Shown here in pieces: positions 54,116 to 63,497 of a stretch of DNA of 64,000 nucleotides. The notes under the pieces were generated by a model that was given only the letters and a program-made list of their open reading frames with translations, was not told the DNA's origin and ran no database searches. The translations under genes were made by a program, and so were the position numbers. Numbering within the stretch: position 1 is the stretch's first letter; every line of letters begins with the position of its first letter. Source of the DNA: Fastidiosipila sp963510375 (GTDB lineage Bacteria; Bacillota; Clostridia; Saccharofermentanales; Fastidiosipilaceae); the NCBI GenBank assembly GCA_963510375.1, contig CAUPES010000008.1, forward strand, positions 1-64,000, written 5' to 3'.

Positions 54116-56077
54116 TTAATCTAAATCTGAATCTGAATCTAATTCGCTTGGTGAAAATGAACTCTCTTCAGGTACGAATTCAGCTTTTTTCTTTCCAAAA
54201 GTATATTCTCTACCCTCATTTTTTGGATCTTTTAATCTTTGCTCTTCTGTTGTATTCTCCACATAAATTTGCTCAAAGACCTCAGCATCCATCTTTTCAT
54301 TCTCCATTAAGTACTTAGCCATAGCATCCAATGCTTGACGTTTATCTCTTAATATATTTAATACATCAGCATAAGCGTTATTAATAATCTCACTAACTTC
54401 TTTATCAATTTGAGCAATTACTTCGCTTGAGTATGCTATTGAGTTGCCATAACTTCCACCAATAAATACTTCATCAGAATCATCTGTAAATACTCTATTG
54501 TATAAAGTGCTACTCATTCCGTATCTAGTAATCATATCTCTTGCTGACTGGTTAGCTTTCTCAAGGTCATTTGATGCACCTGTACTTACTTCACCAAAGT
54601 AAATTTCCTCTGCTGCTCTACCACCAAGACATACTTTTATATCTGCAATTATTTGTGATTTTGTAGTAAAGTAAATGTCTTCAAATGGTTTATGTGCAGT
54701 ATAACCACCAGCTCCACCTGCTGGAATAATAGAAACTCTCTCTACCTTCTCTGTTTCAGAAACGCTTCTTAAAGTTAGTGCGTGTCCTGCCTCATGATAA
54801 GCAGTTAAGACTCTTTCCTTATCATTTATTAATCTACTTTCTTTTTCTGGTCCAAGAACAACCTTAAATACTGAAGCAGAAATATCTTCATATGTAATAA
54901 AAGATTGACCTTTTCTTGCTGCTGCTAAAGCAGCCTCGTTAAGTAAGTTTGCTAGGTCAGCTCCAGTAAATCCTGGTGTTGTCTGAGCAATTTCCTTAAA
55001 ATCAACATCATCTTTTATAGGTTTATTCCTTGCATGTACCTTAAGTATTGCTTCACGCTCATTTTGGTCAGGTCTATTTACATGAACAGTTCTATCAAAT
55101 CTACCTGGTCTTAAGAGTGCAGGATCTAGAATATCTGATCTATTTGTTGCTGCAATAATTATTACGTCTTCACTAGGACCAAAACCATCCATTTCGACTA
55201 ACAATTGATTAAGAGTCTGCTCACGCTCATCATGAGAACCACCTAAACCAGCTCCTCTTTTTCTACCAACAGCATCAATCTCATCTATAAAAATAATTGC
55301 TGGAGAGTGTTTCTTAGCGGTCTCAAATAAGTCTCTTACCCTGGAGGCACCAACACCTACATACATTTCAACAAAGTCGGAACCACTGATTGAGTAAAAT
55401 GGAACTTTTGCTTCACCTGCAACTGCTTTTGCCAATAAAGTTTTACCTGTACCTGGAGGCCCAACTAATAAAACACCTCTAGGGATTTTTGCACCTAATT
55501 TCTCAAACTTTTCTGGATTTTTTAGGAACTCTACAACTTCTTGAAGCTCTTGCTTCTCTTCTTTTGCTCCTGCCACATCATCAAATGTAACCTTATTTTT
55601 CTCTGGATCTGCAAGTTTAGCTTTGCTACGAGCAAAGTTCATAGCTCCACCAGCTCCACCACCTTGTTTAGAAAACATTAACCACAAGAAAAATGCCATA
55701 GAGCCGAACATCAAAACTAATAAAATAATATTTAGCCAAGATGCTACATTAACTGGTTCAGCGTAATCAAAATCTATTGAATGAGCTTGCTTTGCAGCTT
55801 TTAATTCTTGAAGTAAATCATTCATCCAATATGGTGAAATCTGTTTACTTGTAAAATTACTACCTTTAACACTATTTTTGAACTTCAGTTCAATGTTATT
55901 TCCTGCAATTACTGCTTTTTCTACATTTCCTACATTAATCTGTTGTAGCATTTCTGAATAACTTAAATCAGCTGATCTACGACTTTGACTAAAAAACATA
56001 GAAATAGCAATAATGATAACTACAAGAATTACATAAAACGAAAGCCCACTACCTCGTCTATTCTTCTTATTATCCAT
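54116..56077 (-). CDS. ftsH: ATP-dependent zinc metalloprotease FtsH
   Basis: 653 aa. Membrane-bound hexameric AAA+ protease for damaged membrane proteins and short-lived regulators. Two N-terminal spans (about 12-30 and 110-135) bracket a small extracytoplasmic part. AAA module: GPPGTGKTLLAKAVAGEA, IIFIDEIDAVGRKRG, and the SRH region RPGRFDRTVHV. Zinc protease: AYHEAGHAL, with a downstream LGGRAAEEIYFGEVSTGA. The tail is acidic (Asp/Ser repeats). AGGAG is about 12 bases from the ATG, farther than usual. Follows hpt and tilS, the standard Firmicutes order. Confidence 0.97.
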   Translation of the reverse strand: MDNKKNRRGSGLSFYVILVVIIIAISMFFSQSRRSADLSYSEMLQQINVGNVEKAVIAGNNIELKFKNSVKGSNFTSKQISPYWMNDLLQELKAAKQAHSIDFDYAEPVNVASWLNIILLVLMFGSMAFFLWLMFSKQGGGAGGAMNFARSKAKLADPEKNKVTFDDVAGAKEEKQELQEVVEFLKNPEKFEKLGAKIPRGVLLVGPPGTGKTLLAKAVAGEAKVPFYSISGSDFVEMYVGVGASRVRDLFETAKKHSPAIIFIDEIDAVGRKRGAGLGGSHDEREQTLNQLLVEMDGFGPSEDVIIIAATNRSDILDPALLRPGRFDRTVHVNRPDQNEREAILKVHARNKPIKDDVDFKEIAQTTPGFTGADLANLLNEAALAAARKGQSFITYEDISASVFKVVLGPEKESRLINDKERVLTAYHEAGHALTLRSVSETEKVERVSIIPAGGAGGYTAHKPFEDIYFTTKSQIIADIKVCLGGRAAEEIYFGEVSTGASNDLEKANQSARDMITRYGMSSTLYNRVFTDDSDEVFIGGSYGNSIAYSSEVIAQIDKEVSEIINNAYADVLNILRDKRQALDAMAKYLMENEKMDAEVFEQIYVENTTEEQRLKDPKNEGREYTFGKKKAEFVPEESSFSPSELDSDSDLD

Positions 56078-56189
56078 TAATACTATTTACTCCTCTATTA
56101 TTACTAATAGTTTATATTAATATACAATTTTAAATGTATCTATTTTAACAACATTTTATTTAAAATCTATATCTAAGTAAATTTTTCTT

Positions 56190-56720
56190 TTAATCATTGT
56201 CAACCATATAATGAACATTAGGTAAATTGCGGTAGTGACCATCAAAATCTAGACCATATCCAACTATAAACTCATCTGGAATTTGAATGCCTAGATATTC
56301 AATATCTAAATCAACTAATCTTCTCTCAAACTTATCAAAGGCTGCACATAATGCTAAACTCGCCGGTCTTCTTGTCTGTAGTAAAGGTTTCAAATGATTA
56401 AGTGTTATCCCTGTGTCAATAATATCTTCTACAATAATTACATGCTTTCCTTCGATATCTGTGCTTAAATCATGTTGAATTGAGACATTACCTGAACTTG
56501 TCATGGCATTACCATAAGAACTAACTTTCATGAAATCAACTTGACATGGAACGTCAATATATCTAATTAAATCAGCTAGGAATAAAAAGGCACCGTTTAA
56601 TATTCCAACGAATAACACTTCTTTACCTGCATAATCTTTATTAATTTTTGCTGCAACTTTTTTGCACATTTCTTGAATTTCTTCCTGAGAAATCATTACA
56701 TCACTTAATTCTAAACTCAT
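56190..56720 (-). CDS. hpt: Hypoxanthine phosphoribosyltransferase
   Basis: 176 aa. Salvages hypoxanthine and guanine with PRPP. Motifs: LFVGILNGAFLFLADLIRYI, the flexible-loop region VDFMKVSSYGNAM, and the PRPP loop HVIIVEDIIDTGITLNHL. GGAG precedes the ATG. It lies between tilS and ftsH, a conserved set. The PRPP it uses would come from the prs genes at 48-50.6 kb. Confidence 0.96.
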   Translation of the reverse strand: MSLELSDVMISQEEIQEMCKKVAAKINKDYAGKEVLFVGILNGAFLFLADLIRYIDVPCQVDFMKVSSYGNAMTSSGNVSIQHDLSTDIEGKHVIIVEDIIDTGITLNHLKPLLQTRRPASLALCAAFDKFERRLVDLDIEYLGIQIPDEFIVGYGLDFDGHYRNLPNVHYMVDND

Positions 56721-56755
56721 AATTCTCTCCTAACATCCATATAATCTAGCTTAGG

Positions 56756-58177
56756 TTATGAATTATACCACATGTAGGATAGATAATATGACTTTTTAAA
56801 GCTTCTTTCGCCTCCATTGTTCGTGTTTTCAGGAGTATAAAAAGGATTATCAAAATTATCTATAATTTTTTTGCCAATCACATACACTCTTTTATTTTTG
56901 GCTATTAATAATATGCTTTTTCTAAGTCCTAATCTAATATTTTCTTGTGCGAAAAAATCTTTTAATAAATATTTTTTACCTTCCTTAATTATATAGTCAC
57001 CACTGCTAAAGGTTCTTATCTCATAATCACTTAGATTAACATCTGAATTCGAGTAAAAAGCACCTTTCATATCTAAATTTTTTCTAGAATAAAGCTTATA
57101 ATTATCACGTAAATTCGGCTGATTATAAATTTCTTGACCATTGTAAATATAAAAAAAATCCTTATTTTTTACAACTGTAGCTTCCCCACTAAGTATAATT
57201 TCTTTTTCACCTTTATCTTGTAAAAGTAACTCTTCTATATCTTCTAAGTTGATCGCATAAATATCTTTCTCTAAACCATTAACCTTCAGGAATTCATTGA
57301 TTAAAAATTTTCTTAGATTGATAGGTACTCCTCTAAATTTTTTTACAGAATACAAGTTGTAATCTTTATTTGTAAATTCCATTGAATTAGAAAATAATAA
57401 TTCTTGTAGCCATTTATCACACTCATCTTTAATGAATTGATTGGCAATGGCAAGCTTATCAGCAGCATTAGATAATCTTTTTACAAGTCCATAATCTGTT
57501 GCGTTTTCCCAGTGAGGAATTAAATCATTTCTCAAATAATTTCTTCTATTGTCACTCAAAGCATTAGTATAATCTTCTCTCCATAGTAGTTTATTAAATA
57601 TGGCAAAATTATAAATTTCTTCTTTGGTGAAATTTAAAAGCGGTCTAACATACAATCCGTCTGTATAGGCTATACCACTTAAACCATTTAAGCCTGCTCC
57701 TCGTGAAAGATTGAGAAGTAAGGTTTCAGCTTGATCATTCGCATGATGAGCAGTCAAAATTCTACAGTCTTTTAGATCTTTATACGAACTATTATTTTTG
57801 CAGATATCCAACCAATGTTTACGTCTAATTTCTCTGCCTATTTCTTCCATATTCTTAGATATATTTTCACTTAAATTTGGGATATTATCTACAGAAGCTT
57901 CAAAATCATAGTCATATTGAATCGATAATTTTCTTGCAAGTTCTAGATCTTCTTGCGAGTCTGTCCTAATTTGATGATCTTGATGATGAATAATAACTTT
58001 AATCTTTCGCTTACTAATTTCAAGATACTTATTCAAAAGATCTAATAAACACACAGAGTCTACTCCGCCTGATAATCCTAGTACGATTATTTGAACTTCT
58101 TCTGGAAGTAGATTTCTGTCGATAATATTCTTATTAAATTTCTCTTGTAATACTTCGCTAATATTATTAAGTTGCAA
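56756..58177 (-). CDS. tilS: tRNA(Ile)-lysidine synthase
   Basis: 473 aa. Makes lysidine at C34 of tRNA-Ile(CAU), switching it from Met to Ile decoding. The PP-loop is VLGLSGGVDSVCLLDLLNKY, with the LTAHHANDQAETLLLNLSRG and GLNGLSGIAY segments conserved. The C-terminal domain (SSGDYIIKEGKKYLLKDFFA) is shorter and diverged but present. The start is a TTG at 58177 with AAGGAG 6 bases upstream. Essential in most bacteria. Confidence 0.94.
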   Translation of the reverse strand: MQLNNISEVLQEKFNKNIIDRNLLPEEVQIIVLGLSGGVDSVCLLDLLNKYLEISKRKIKVIIHHQDHQIRTDSQEDLELARKLSIQYDYDFEASVDNIPNLSENISKNMEEIGREIRRKHWLDICKNNSSYKDLKDCRILTAHHANDQAETLLLNLSRGAGLNGLSGIAYTDGLYVRPLLNFTKEEIYNFAIFNKLLWREDYTNALSDNRRNYLRNDLIPHWENATDYGLVKRLSNAADKLAIANQFIKDECDKWLQELLFSNSMEFTNKDYNLYSVKKFRGVPINLRKFLINEFLKVNGLEKDIYAINLEDIEELLLQDKGEKEIILSGEATVVKNKDFFYIYNGQEIYNQPNLRDNYKLYSRKNLDMKGAFYSNSDVNLSDYEIRTFSSGDYIIKEGKKYLLKDFFAQENIRLGLRKSILLIAKNKRVYVIGKKIIDNFDNPFYTPENTNNGGERSFKKSYYLSYMWYNS

Positions 58178-58197
58178 TTTTTGCTCCTTGAATCGTT

Positions 58198-59664
58198 TTA
58201 GAACGGTAGATCATCCTCACTTAATTTAGCATCTTCAATTTCAAATTCAGCCTCATTTTTACTTGCGACGTGTTCATCAAAATTAGGATCAAAATTACTA
58301 TTTTCAGGCGGTATATTGTAGTCAAAAATTTCTTGTTCCCTAAATGTAGTAATATGTGAGAACCAGTTTAATTTAATGGTTCCTGTTGTACCTTGTCTAT
58401 TTTTTGCCAAAATAAGTTCTGCTTCATCAGGATTAGGTGGAAGCTCTTCATTGTTATAATATGAATCTCTATATAGGAACATTACCGCATCAGCATCCTG
58501 CTCAATTGCCCCGGATTCACGCAAGTCGGATAACATTGGGCGTTTATTTTCACGCATTTCGACACCACGACTTAATTGTGATAAAGCTATTACTGGTACA
58601 TTTAAATCACGAGCCATGATTTTCAAAGCTCTTGAAATTTCTGATATTTCTTGTTGCCTATTTTGATTTGAGCTATCACTTCCTATTAATTGCAAATAGT
58701 CAATTACAACAAGATCTAATCCTGCTTGAGCCATTAATTTATTACATTTTGCTCTTATATCTGCCGGTGATGTGGAAGCTGAATCATCAATATAAATATT
58801 CGCAGTCGCTAAAACTTGTACTGCATCTCTTACTTTATTTGCGTCAGGACTAGCTGTATCTATAGCTTCTTTAATTTTATTTGTAGCTATTGTAGACGCT
58901 GAACTCAAAAGTCTTAAGCCAACCTCATTTTTGCTCATTTCCAAAGAGAAAATTGCTACAGTTTTACCTTTTAGAGCCACGTTTAATGCCAAGTTCAACG
59001 CAAAAGCAGACTTGCCCATTGCTGGTCTTGCAGCTAAAATGTTTAAAGTTTGACGTCTTAGTCGTCCTAATTTCTTGTTCAAGTTAGGGAAACCTGAGTC
59101 AACTGCCAATTCATCACTATCACTTTTACGTAATTCTTTTAAAGTAACATTTAAAATTTCATGTAATGGCATTAAATCTTTATGGCTTAGGTCGTCTTTA
59201 CTCTTAACTACTTCTGAAGCCATAAGGTTAATTAAATTGTCGGCATTTTCTTTACCAGAATAAATTGCTTTTTCCATTTTTTGGACAAAGGCTAAGAGTT
59301 TTCTTAAACGACTCTTCTCTTTAACCATATCAGCGTATTCTGCAACATTAGATAGCAAATATGATTTATCCGCTAGTTCTGTTAAATAGGATATACCTCC
59401 AATAGCTTCTAGTGTACCTTCGGATTCTAGGAAATCAGCAACACTTAAAATATCTATTGGTTCACCTTTAGCTGCTTTTTCAATAATTGCTTGATAGATT
59501 AAACCATTCTTCTTTTGATAAAAGTCTTCCTTATCAAGACGCACAATCTCAGCTCTAGCATCTTCTGATGTTAAAGCACACCCTAACAAAGACTCCTCAG
59601 CTTCAATATTCTGAGGAGGAATTTTTAAATTATTTTCATAACTATCATTCGGATAATTAGCCAT
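58198..59664 (-). CDS. dnaB: Replicative DNA helicase
   Basis: 488 aa (DnaC in Bacillus naming). N-terminal domain (IPPQNIEAEESLLGCALTSE), linker, and RecA-like C-terminal domain with Walker A (LAARPAMGKSAFALNLALN, about 210-228), Walker B (LDLVVIDYLQLIG) and the arginine-finger region (KNRQGTTGTIKLNWF). No intein is present. It follows rplI by 31 bases, the classic Firmicutes arrangement, and its partner primase is at 7.7-9.6 kb. Confidence 0.97.
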   Translation of the reverse strand: MANYPNDSYENNLKIPPQNIEAEESLLGCALTSEDARAEIVRLDKEDFYQKKNGLIYQAIIEKAAKGEPIDILSVADFLESEGTLEAIGGISYLTELADKSYLLSNVAEYADMVKEKSRLRKLLAFVQKMEKAIYSGKENADNLINLMASEVVKSKDDLSHKDLMPLHEILNVTLKELRKSDSDELAVDSGFPNLNKKLGRLRRQTLNILAARPAMGKSAFALNLALNVALKGKTVAIFSLEMSKNEVGLRLLSSASTIATNKIKEAIDTASPDANKVRDAVQVLATANIYIDDSASTSPADIRAKCNKLMAQAGLDLVVIDYLQLIGSDSSNQNRQQEISEISRALKIMARDLNVPVIALSQLSRGVEMRENKRPMLSDLRESGAIEQDADAVMFLYRDSYYNNEELPPNPDEAELILAKNRQGTTGTIKLNWFSHITTFREQEIFDYNIPPENSNFDPNFDEHVASKNEAEFEIEDAKLSEDDLPF

Positions 59665-59695
59665 TACTTTAACCTTAAATCAAAATTTATTATAT

Positions 59696-60139
59696 TTATT
59701 CAGCTTCAACTCTAACTGTTACTTTAACAGAGACTTCTCTATGCAACTTAACTTCTGCATTAACAGATCCAATATTTTTAATATTTGTAGCTAAAGTGAT
59801 GTTCCTTTTATCTACCTCGTAACCAGCAGTTTTTAGTAATTCTGCAACATCTGAGTTAGTTAAAGATCCATAAAGTCTACCATCATCTCCTGCTTTCATT
59901 TTTTTGACAAAAATTTTATCTTTAAGCTCTTTGCCAAGCTCTCTAGCCTCTGCTAACTCTTTGGCTGCATTAGCTTTTTCTGCACCTTTTTTCTGTTTAA
60001 TTTCATTTAAATTTGAAGAAGTGGCCTCTTGAGCTAAACCTTTTTTAATCAAGTAATTATTAGCGTAACCTGTACTAACTTCAACTATCTCATCTTTTTT
60101 ACCAACTTTTTTAACATCTTCTAATAAAATTACTTTCAT
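59696..60139 (-). CDS. rplI: 50S ribosomal protein L9
   Basis: 147 aa, normal length. The start MKVILLEDVKKVGKKDEIVE and GYANNYLIKKGLAQEAT are the family signature; a long helix (about 40-75) links to the C-terminal domain (SLTNSDVAELLKTAGYEVDK). Lies upstream of dnaB. Confidence 0.97.
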   Translation of the reverse strand: MKVILLEDVKKVGKKDEIVEVSTGYANNYLIKKGLAQEATSSNLNEIKQKKGAEKANAAKELAEARELGKELKDKIFVKKMKAGDDGRLYGSLTNSDVAELLKTAGYEVDKRNITLATNIKNIGSVNAEVKLHREVSVKVTVRVEAE

Positions 60140-60211
60140 CTTTCACACCCCATCAAAAATTTTCTATATAACATTATAACTCAATCATAAAAGATATTTT
60201 TTCAAATATCT

Positions 60212-61567
60212 TTAAATAATACTTACTAACTGTTGAACTATCCAAGGTGATGCATATAGAGCCATAAATTGAACACCGTAGTTGACTCCAAGTTTATTTA
60301 AAAAGCCACTAAATACTCCGATTACCAATACTGCTATGACATTCAATAAACCAGCATCCATGTATGCAAGTAAAATAATAAATGCAATAAATAGAGATAA
60401 AATCGCTTCATGCGGAATTTTTTTCAATACAAATTTAGTAATCTTATGTGCAAATCTATTCGCAAAAATATACACTACACTAATTGCTAATAATGCTGAA
60501 GCACTTGCTATTAGTGCAATTTTATTTCCACCTAATATATGATGTATATTTCTTCCAACTTGATACACAGGTTCTGCTTCAAATAATGCTATACCTGGTC
60601 CAATACTTACTGGAGATAATGGCACACCTAAAGCTATTAAGGGAATTAATATACCAGACAAATATGTAGATTGAATTAGAGCAGACATAGTTGAAACTTT
60701 TCCAAAAGCAGCTACTTCCTTATCTTCTTTACTTCTATTAAAACTTTCACCTAAAAGCAAAACTAATCCTACAGGAGACAAAACAAATAGCGCGCTAGAA
60801 ATAAAAGAACTAAGTGAAATCTTTTTCAATTCTGATATATTTAGAATTTTAAAAGGGTTTAAGGATTTGTTCTCTATTTTCGGTATTGTTATGATTTTCT
60901 CTTCAGTCCTTATATAACGAACACGAGTGTCCTTATTCATAATTTCCAGAAGTGAAAATAATAAGGGACCAACAGTAATTCCTAGGAAAAATGAAATACT
61001 TACATTTTTATCTGCGGAAACTATACCTAAATTCCAATACATATGTCTAAAAGACATGAATAAAACGGCAAGTGGAATAATACTTATTAAAGATATAAAC
61101 TTTGATTTACTTAGTAAGGCTAAAAAGATCGCCCCAAAAACAAATAATAATGAAGCGTACTCCTTAATAAATCCACCAAGAGGAGCTAATAGTTTAGCCA
61201 TTAATAATGAACTTGGTAGAGCAATTATAACTCCTAAAAGCGCACCTGCTGCTAATTTCTGAATAGCCAAAGCTGATAAACCTTTACTCTTTAAATACTG
61301 TGAAGACTCAAGCATAGGAGAAGACATTACTCCCCCTGGCAGGCCCACAACAATTGTAGGCATAGCATTACTTACTGATAGCGTTACAACAGCAGCTATA
61401 AAAAAAGCTAAATTAACTTCTGCTCTAACCCCTGAAAGCACCAAGGCTAAGGTAATTGGGACAATTACTGCAGTTTCATCAGTTCCGGGTATGAATCCAA
61501 TTAGCGTGTAAATTGCAACAGCTGCTAAAACTGCACCTAGTATCTGTAAAATCAAATTAATATCCAT
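60212..61567 (-). CDS. TctA-like transporter membrane subunit
   Basis: 451 aa, hydrophobic throughout with at least ten spans. The start YTLIGFIPGTDETAVIVPIT and the substrate loop TIVVGLPGGVMSSPMLESSQ with LKSKGLSALAIQKLA resemble the TctA (DUF112) large subunit of tripartite tricarboxylate transporters. It is shorter than the usual ~500 aa, and no TctC periplasmic binding protein is next to it. Its ATG overlaps the stop of the small upstream gene (TAATG). Substrate unknown. Confidence 0.65.
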   Translation of the reverse strand: MDINLILQILGAVLAAVAIYTLIGFIPGTDETAVIVPITLALVLSGVRAEVNLAFFIAAVVTLSVSNAMPTIVVGLPGGVMSSPMLESSQYLKSKGLSALAIQKLAAGALLGVIIALPSSLLMAKLLAPLGGFIKEYASLLFVFGAIFLALLSKSKFISLISIIPLAVLFMSFRHMYWNLGIVSADKNVSISFFLGITVGPLLFSLLEIMNKDTRVRYIRTEEKIITIPKIENKSLNPFKILNISELKKISLSSFISSALFVLSPVGLVLLLGESFNRSKEDKEVAAFGKVSTMSALIQSTYLSGILIPLIALGVPLSPVSIGPGIALFEAEPVYQVGRNIHHILGGNKIALIASASALLAISVVYIFANRFAHKITKFVLKKIPHEAILSLFIAFIILLAYMDAGLLNVIAVLVIGVFSGFLNKLGVNYGVQFMALYASPWIVQQLVSII

Positions 61568-61836
61568 TATTCTTCCTCAACTTTCCTCTTAGGTTTCACA
61601 ATAATGGAATTCACTATTACTGCAATGACTGCACCAATAAGCCCTATAAATAACTGTAAAGTCGTATTATCTCTAGGAGCAAGAAAAAATAAACCTAAAG
61701 TGAGTAACAATGAAATTAAAATTGTTTTAATTAATTCTTTAATTGAAACAATATCGTTCCATATTTCAACTTTATCATTATTACTCGGATTATTATTTTG
61801 AATATTAATTAAATCCTTATTTTTATTAGTTTGCAT
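61567..61836 (-). CDS. Small two-span membrane protein, probable TctB-like partner
   Basis: 89 aa from the ATG at 61836, with GAGG 8 bases upstream. A polar N terminus (residues 1-30) precedes two hydrophobic spans (about 31-50, TILISLLLTLGLFFLA, and 56-78) and a basic tail. Position directly before and coupled to the TctA-like gene suggests it is the small membrane subunit, but it is much shorter than normal TctB (~150 aa) and similarity is only in layout. Confidence 0.5.
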   Translation of the reverse strand: MQTNKNKDLINIQNNNPSNNDKVEIWNDIVSIKELIKTILISLLLTLGLFFLAPRDNTTLQLFIGLIGAVIAVIVNSIIVKPKRKVEEE

Positions 61837-61900
61837 AGCAATCACCTCAAACTTTTATTTCTACTCTTAAATTTTAATATAAATATTGTTAAATATAAGA

Positions 61901-61928
61901 AGAGGTACTTTTGTAAGAAAGTACCTCT
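61901..61928 (-). terminator. Terminator after rpsR
   Basis: A perfect 11-bp stem (AGAGGTACTTT and its complement, 6-nt loop), 24 bases past the rpsR stop, followed on the minus strand by TCTTATATTT. It ends the rpsF-ssb-rpsR operon. Confidence 0.75.
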
Positions 61929-61951
61929 AATATAATCAAATTATTTTATCA

Positions 61952-62188
61952 TTAAGCCTCTGTGAAAGGTATTAATGCCATCTGTCTTGCTCTCTTAATA
62001 GCTGTAGTTAATCTTCTTTGATGTTTTGCACATGTACCTGTTGTACGTCTTGGCAAAATCTTTGCATTTTCTGAAAGATATTTCTTTAGCAAAGCTTCAT
62101 CTTTGTAATCTATAGCTTCAACATGATCTACACAGAATTGGCATACTTTACGTCTAGGTTTTCTTCTGTTAAAACGTTTATTAGCCAT
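61952..62188 (-). CDS. rpsR: 30S ribosomal protein S18 (Cys-containing form)
   Basis: 78 aa. Binds the platform of the small subunit with S6. KILPRRTTGTCAKHQRRLTT and the ending AIKRARQMALIPF are the signature. The N-terminal CQFC and the Cys of TGTC with a following His form the zinc-binding (C+) version, as opposed to cysteine-free paralogues used under zinc limitation. Third gene of the rpsF-ssb-rpsR operon. Confidence 0.97.
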   Translation of the reverse strand: MANKRFNRRKPRRKVCQFCVDHVEAIDYKDEALLKKYLSENAKILPRRTTGTCAKHQRRLTTAIKRARQMALIPFTEA

Positions 62189-62211
62189 TATATTCTCCTT
62201 CTTAATAATTA

Positions 62212-62679
62212 TTAAAGATCAAAAGGCAATTCTGTATCATCATCAGGTGCTTCAAAGAAACCATCATTTGAATTTGTGAAATTATCATTACTAAAATTAT
62301 TGCCACTATAATTGTTACTATTATTGTTGTAATTATAGTTCTCTGATGATTGATTGCTTGATTTACTATCAGCAAAATAAACTTCATCTGCTACAACTTC
62401 CGTGATATATCTTCTTTGACCGCTCTGTTGATCATCCCAAGAACGAACTTGAATTGAACCTACCAAAGCTATTCTTTGGCCTTTGGCAAAATATCTGCTA
62501 ACAAATTCAGCAGTAGATCTCCAAGCAACAACCGGAATAAAATCAGTTTCACGCTCACCATCAGCGTTCTTAAATCTTCTGTCAACAGCAACTGTAAATG
62601 AGCATCTGCTGATTCCGTTAGATGTACTTGTTAATTCAGGATCTTTTGTCAAACGTCCCATTAAAATTGTCTTGTTCAT
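62212..62679 (-). CDS. ssb: Single-stranded DNA-binding protein
   Basis: 155 aa. OB-fold N-terminal domain (MNKTILMGRLTKDPELTSTS, FIPVVAWRSTAEFVSRYFAK, GSIQVRSWDDQQSGQRRYIT), a Gly/Asn/Ser-rich linker (about 110-140), and the acidic partner-binding tip DDTELPFDL at the C terminus. Located between rpsF and rpsR, as in most Firmicutes. Confidence 0.97.
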   Translation of the reverse strand: MNKTILMGRLTKDPELTSTSNGISRCSFTVAVDRRFKNADGERETDFIPVVAWRSTAEFVSRYFAKGQRIALVGSIQVRSWDDQQSGQRRYITEVVADEVYFADSKSSNQSSENYNYNNNSNNYSGNNFSNDNFTNSNDGFFEAPDDDTELPFDL

Positions 62680-62727
62680 TTAATGCCTCTCTCAATATTT
62701 CCTACTTAATTTAATCGATCAACAATT

Positions 62728-63009
62728 CTAGTCTAATGCGAATAGAATGTGACGAACTAAACCTTCAGTAATTCTTAAATCACTATTGATTTCTTCTGGT
62801 GCGCTTTTTTCTGCTTCAATTGTGAATAACATATAATCGCCCTCGTTCTTATGATCAATCTCATAAGCAAAACGTTTACGACCAATATGTTCTTCAGAAG
62901 TAATAGTAGCATTCTTTTCAACGATAGATTTTACTTTATCATGAACAGCTTGATTAGCTTCTGCTTCTAAAGCACCATCAACAATGTACATTAGTTCATA
63001 TTTAGCCAT
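62728..63009 (-). CDS. rpsF: 30S ribosomal protein S6
   Basis: 93 aa. Start AKYELMYIVDGALEAEANQA and KRFAYEIDHKNEGDYMLFTI are typical. Partner of S18 in the 30S platform. GGAGG precedes the ATG. First gene of the operon, with a promoter at 63083-63111. Confidence 0.97.
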   Translation of the reverse strand: MAKYELMYIVDGALEAEANQAVHDKVKSIVEKNATITSEEHIGRKRFAYEIDHKNEGDYMLFTIEAEKSAPEEINSDLRITEGLVRHILFALD

Positions 63010-63082
63010 TTCTTCACCTCCTTGTGGACTATTGACCCTGTTGATAAAAACAGAGTAAGGAATGCTGTTTGACAGCTAGTTA

Positions 63083-63111
63083 AGTTTATCAGAAAGTTAT
63101 TCTGAAATCAA
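63083..63111 (-). promoter_or_regulatory. Promoter of the rpsF operon
   Basis: TTGATT (63111-63106) and TAAACT (63088-63083) on the minus strand with 17 bases between, about 75 bases before the rpsF start. The leader in between has a short GCTGT/ACAGC hairpin. Confidence 0.45.
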
Positions 63112-63151
63112 ACGTATATATGCATTAAATCAAGATATTTTATTAACCAAA

Positions 63152-63496
63152 TTACCTGTTATTATACTTTCTTAAGCCTACTCCAATAAATGAACCAAAT
63201 AATGCTGCTAAGAAATATACAAGTGCGTAAATTAAGGTATCCCATTGTTGAAATATAAAAATAATAGTTGGCAATAAAACAATAAAATTCAAAATATAAT
63301 AGTAAATTGAGACTTTATTCTTGACAGCATATATTAAAGCTAAAATCACATTCAATAAAGGTAAAACAAATAATAAATTAAACATTGCAATACCTGTTTC
63401 TCCTGATATTAAAGGTAAAACAATATATGCTATTAAAAGAGTAACAATATAAGGTAAAACTTTATAATCAAAAGTAAAAATTCTTTTTATTTTCAT
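63152..63496 (-). CDS. Small four-span membrane protein of unknown function
   Basis: 114 aa. Four hydrophobic spans at about 14-31, 36-57, 64-82 and 86-106, with short loops and a basic C terminus (GLRKYNNR). No family recognised. AAGGAG sits inside the 3' end of the Sua5-type gene, and the ATG is one base after its TGA, so it is translationally linked to that gene. Confidence 0.7.
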   Translation of the reverse strand: MKIKRIFTFDYKVLPYIVTLLIAYIVLPLISGETGIAMFNLLFVLPLLNVILALIYAVKNKVSIYYYILNFIVLLPTIIFIFQQWDTLIYALVYFLAALFGSFIGVGLRKYNNR

Positions 63497-63497
63497 A

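Noticed and set aside
62202..62387. Hydrophobic open frame overlapping ssb
   Set aside because: Out-of-frame reading of the Asn/Gly-rich ssb linker codons.
63010..63151. Possible S6:S18-binding leader of rpsF
   Set aside because: A short hairpin is present, but the CCG-type bulge that defines the known motif was not found.
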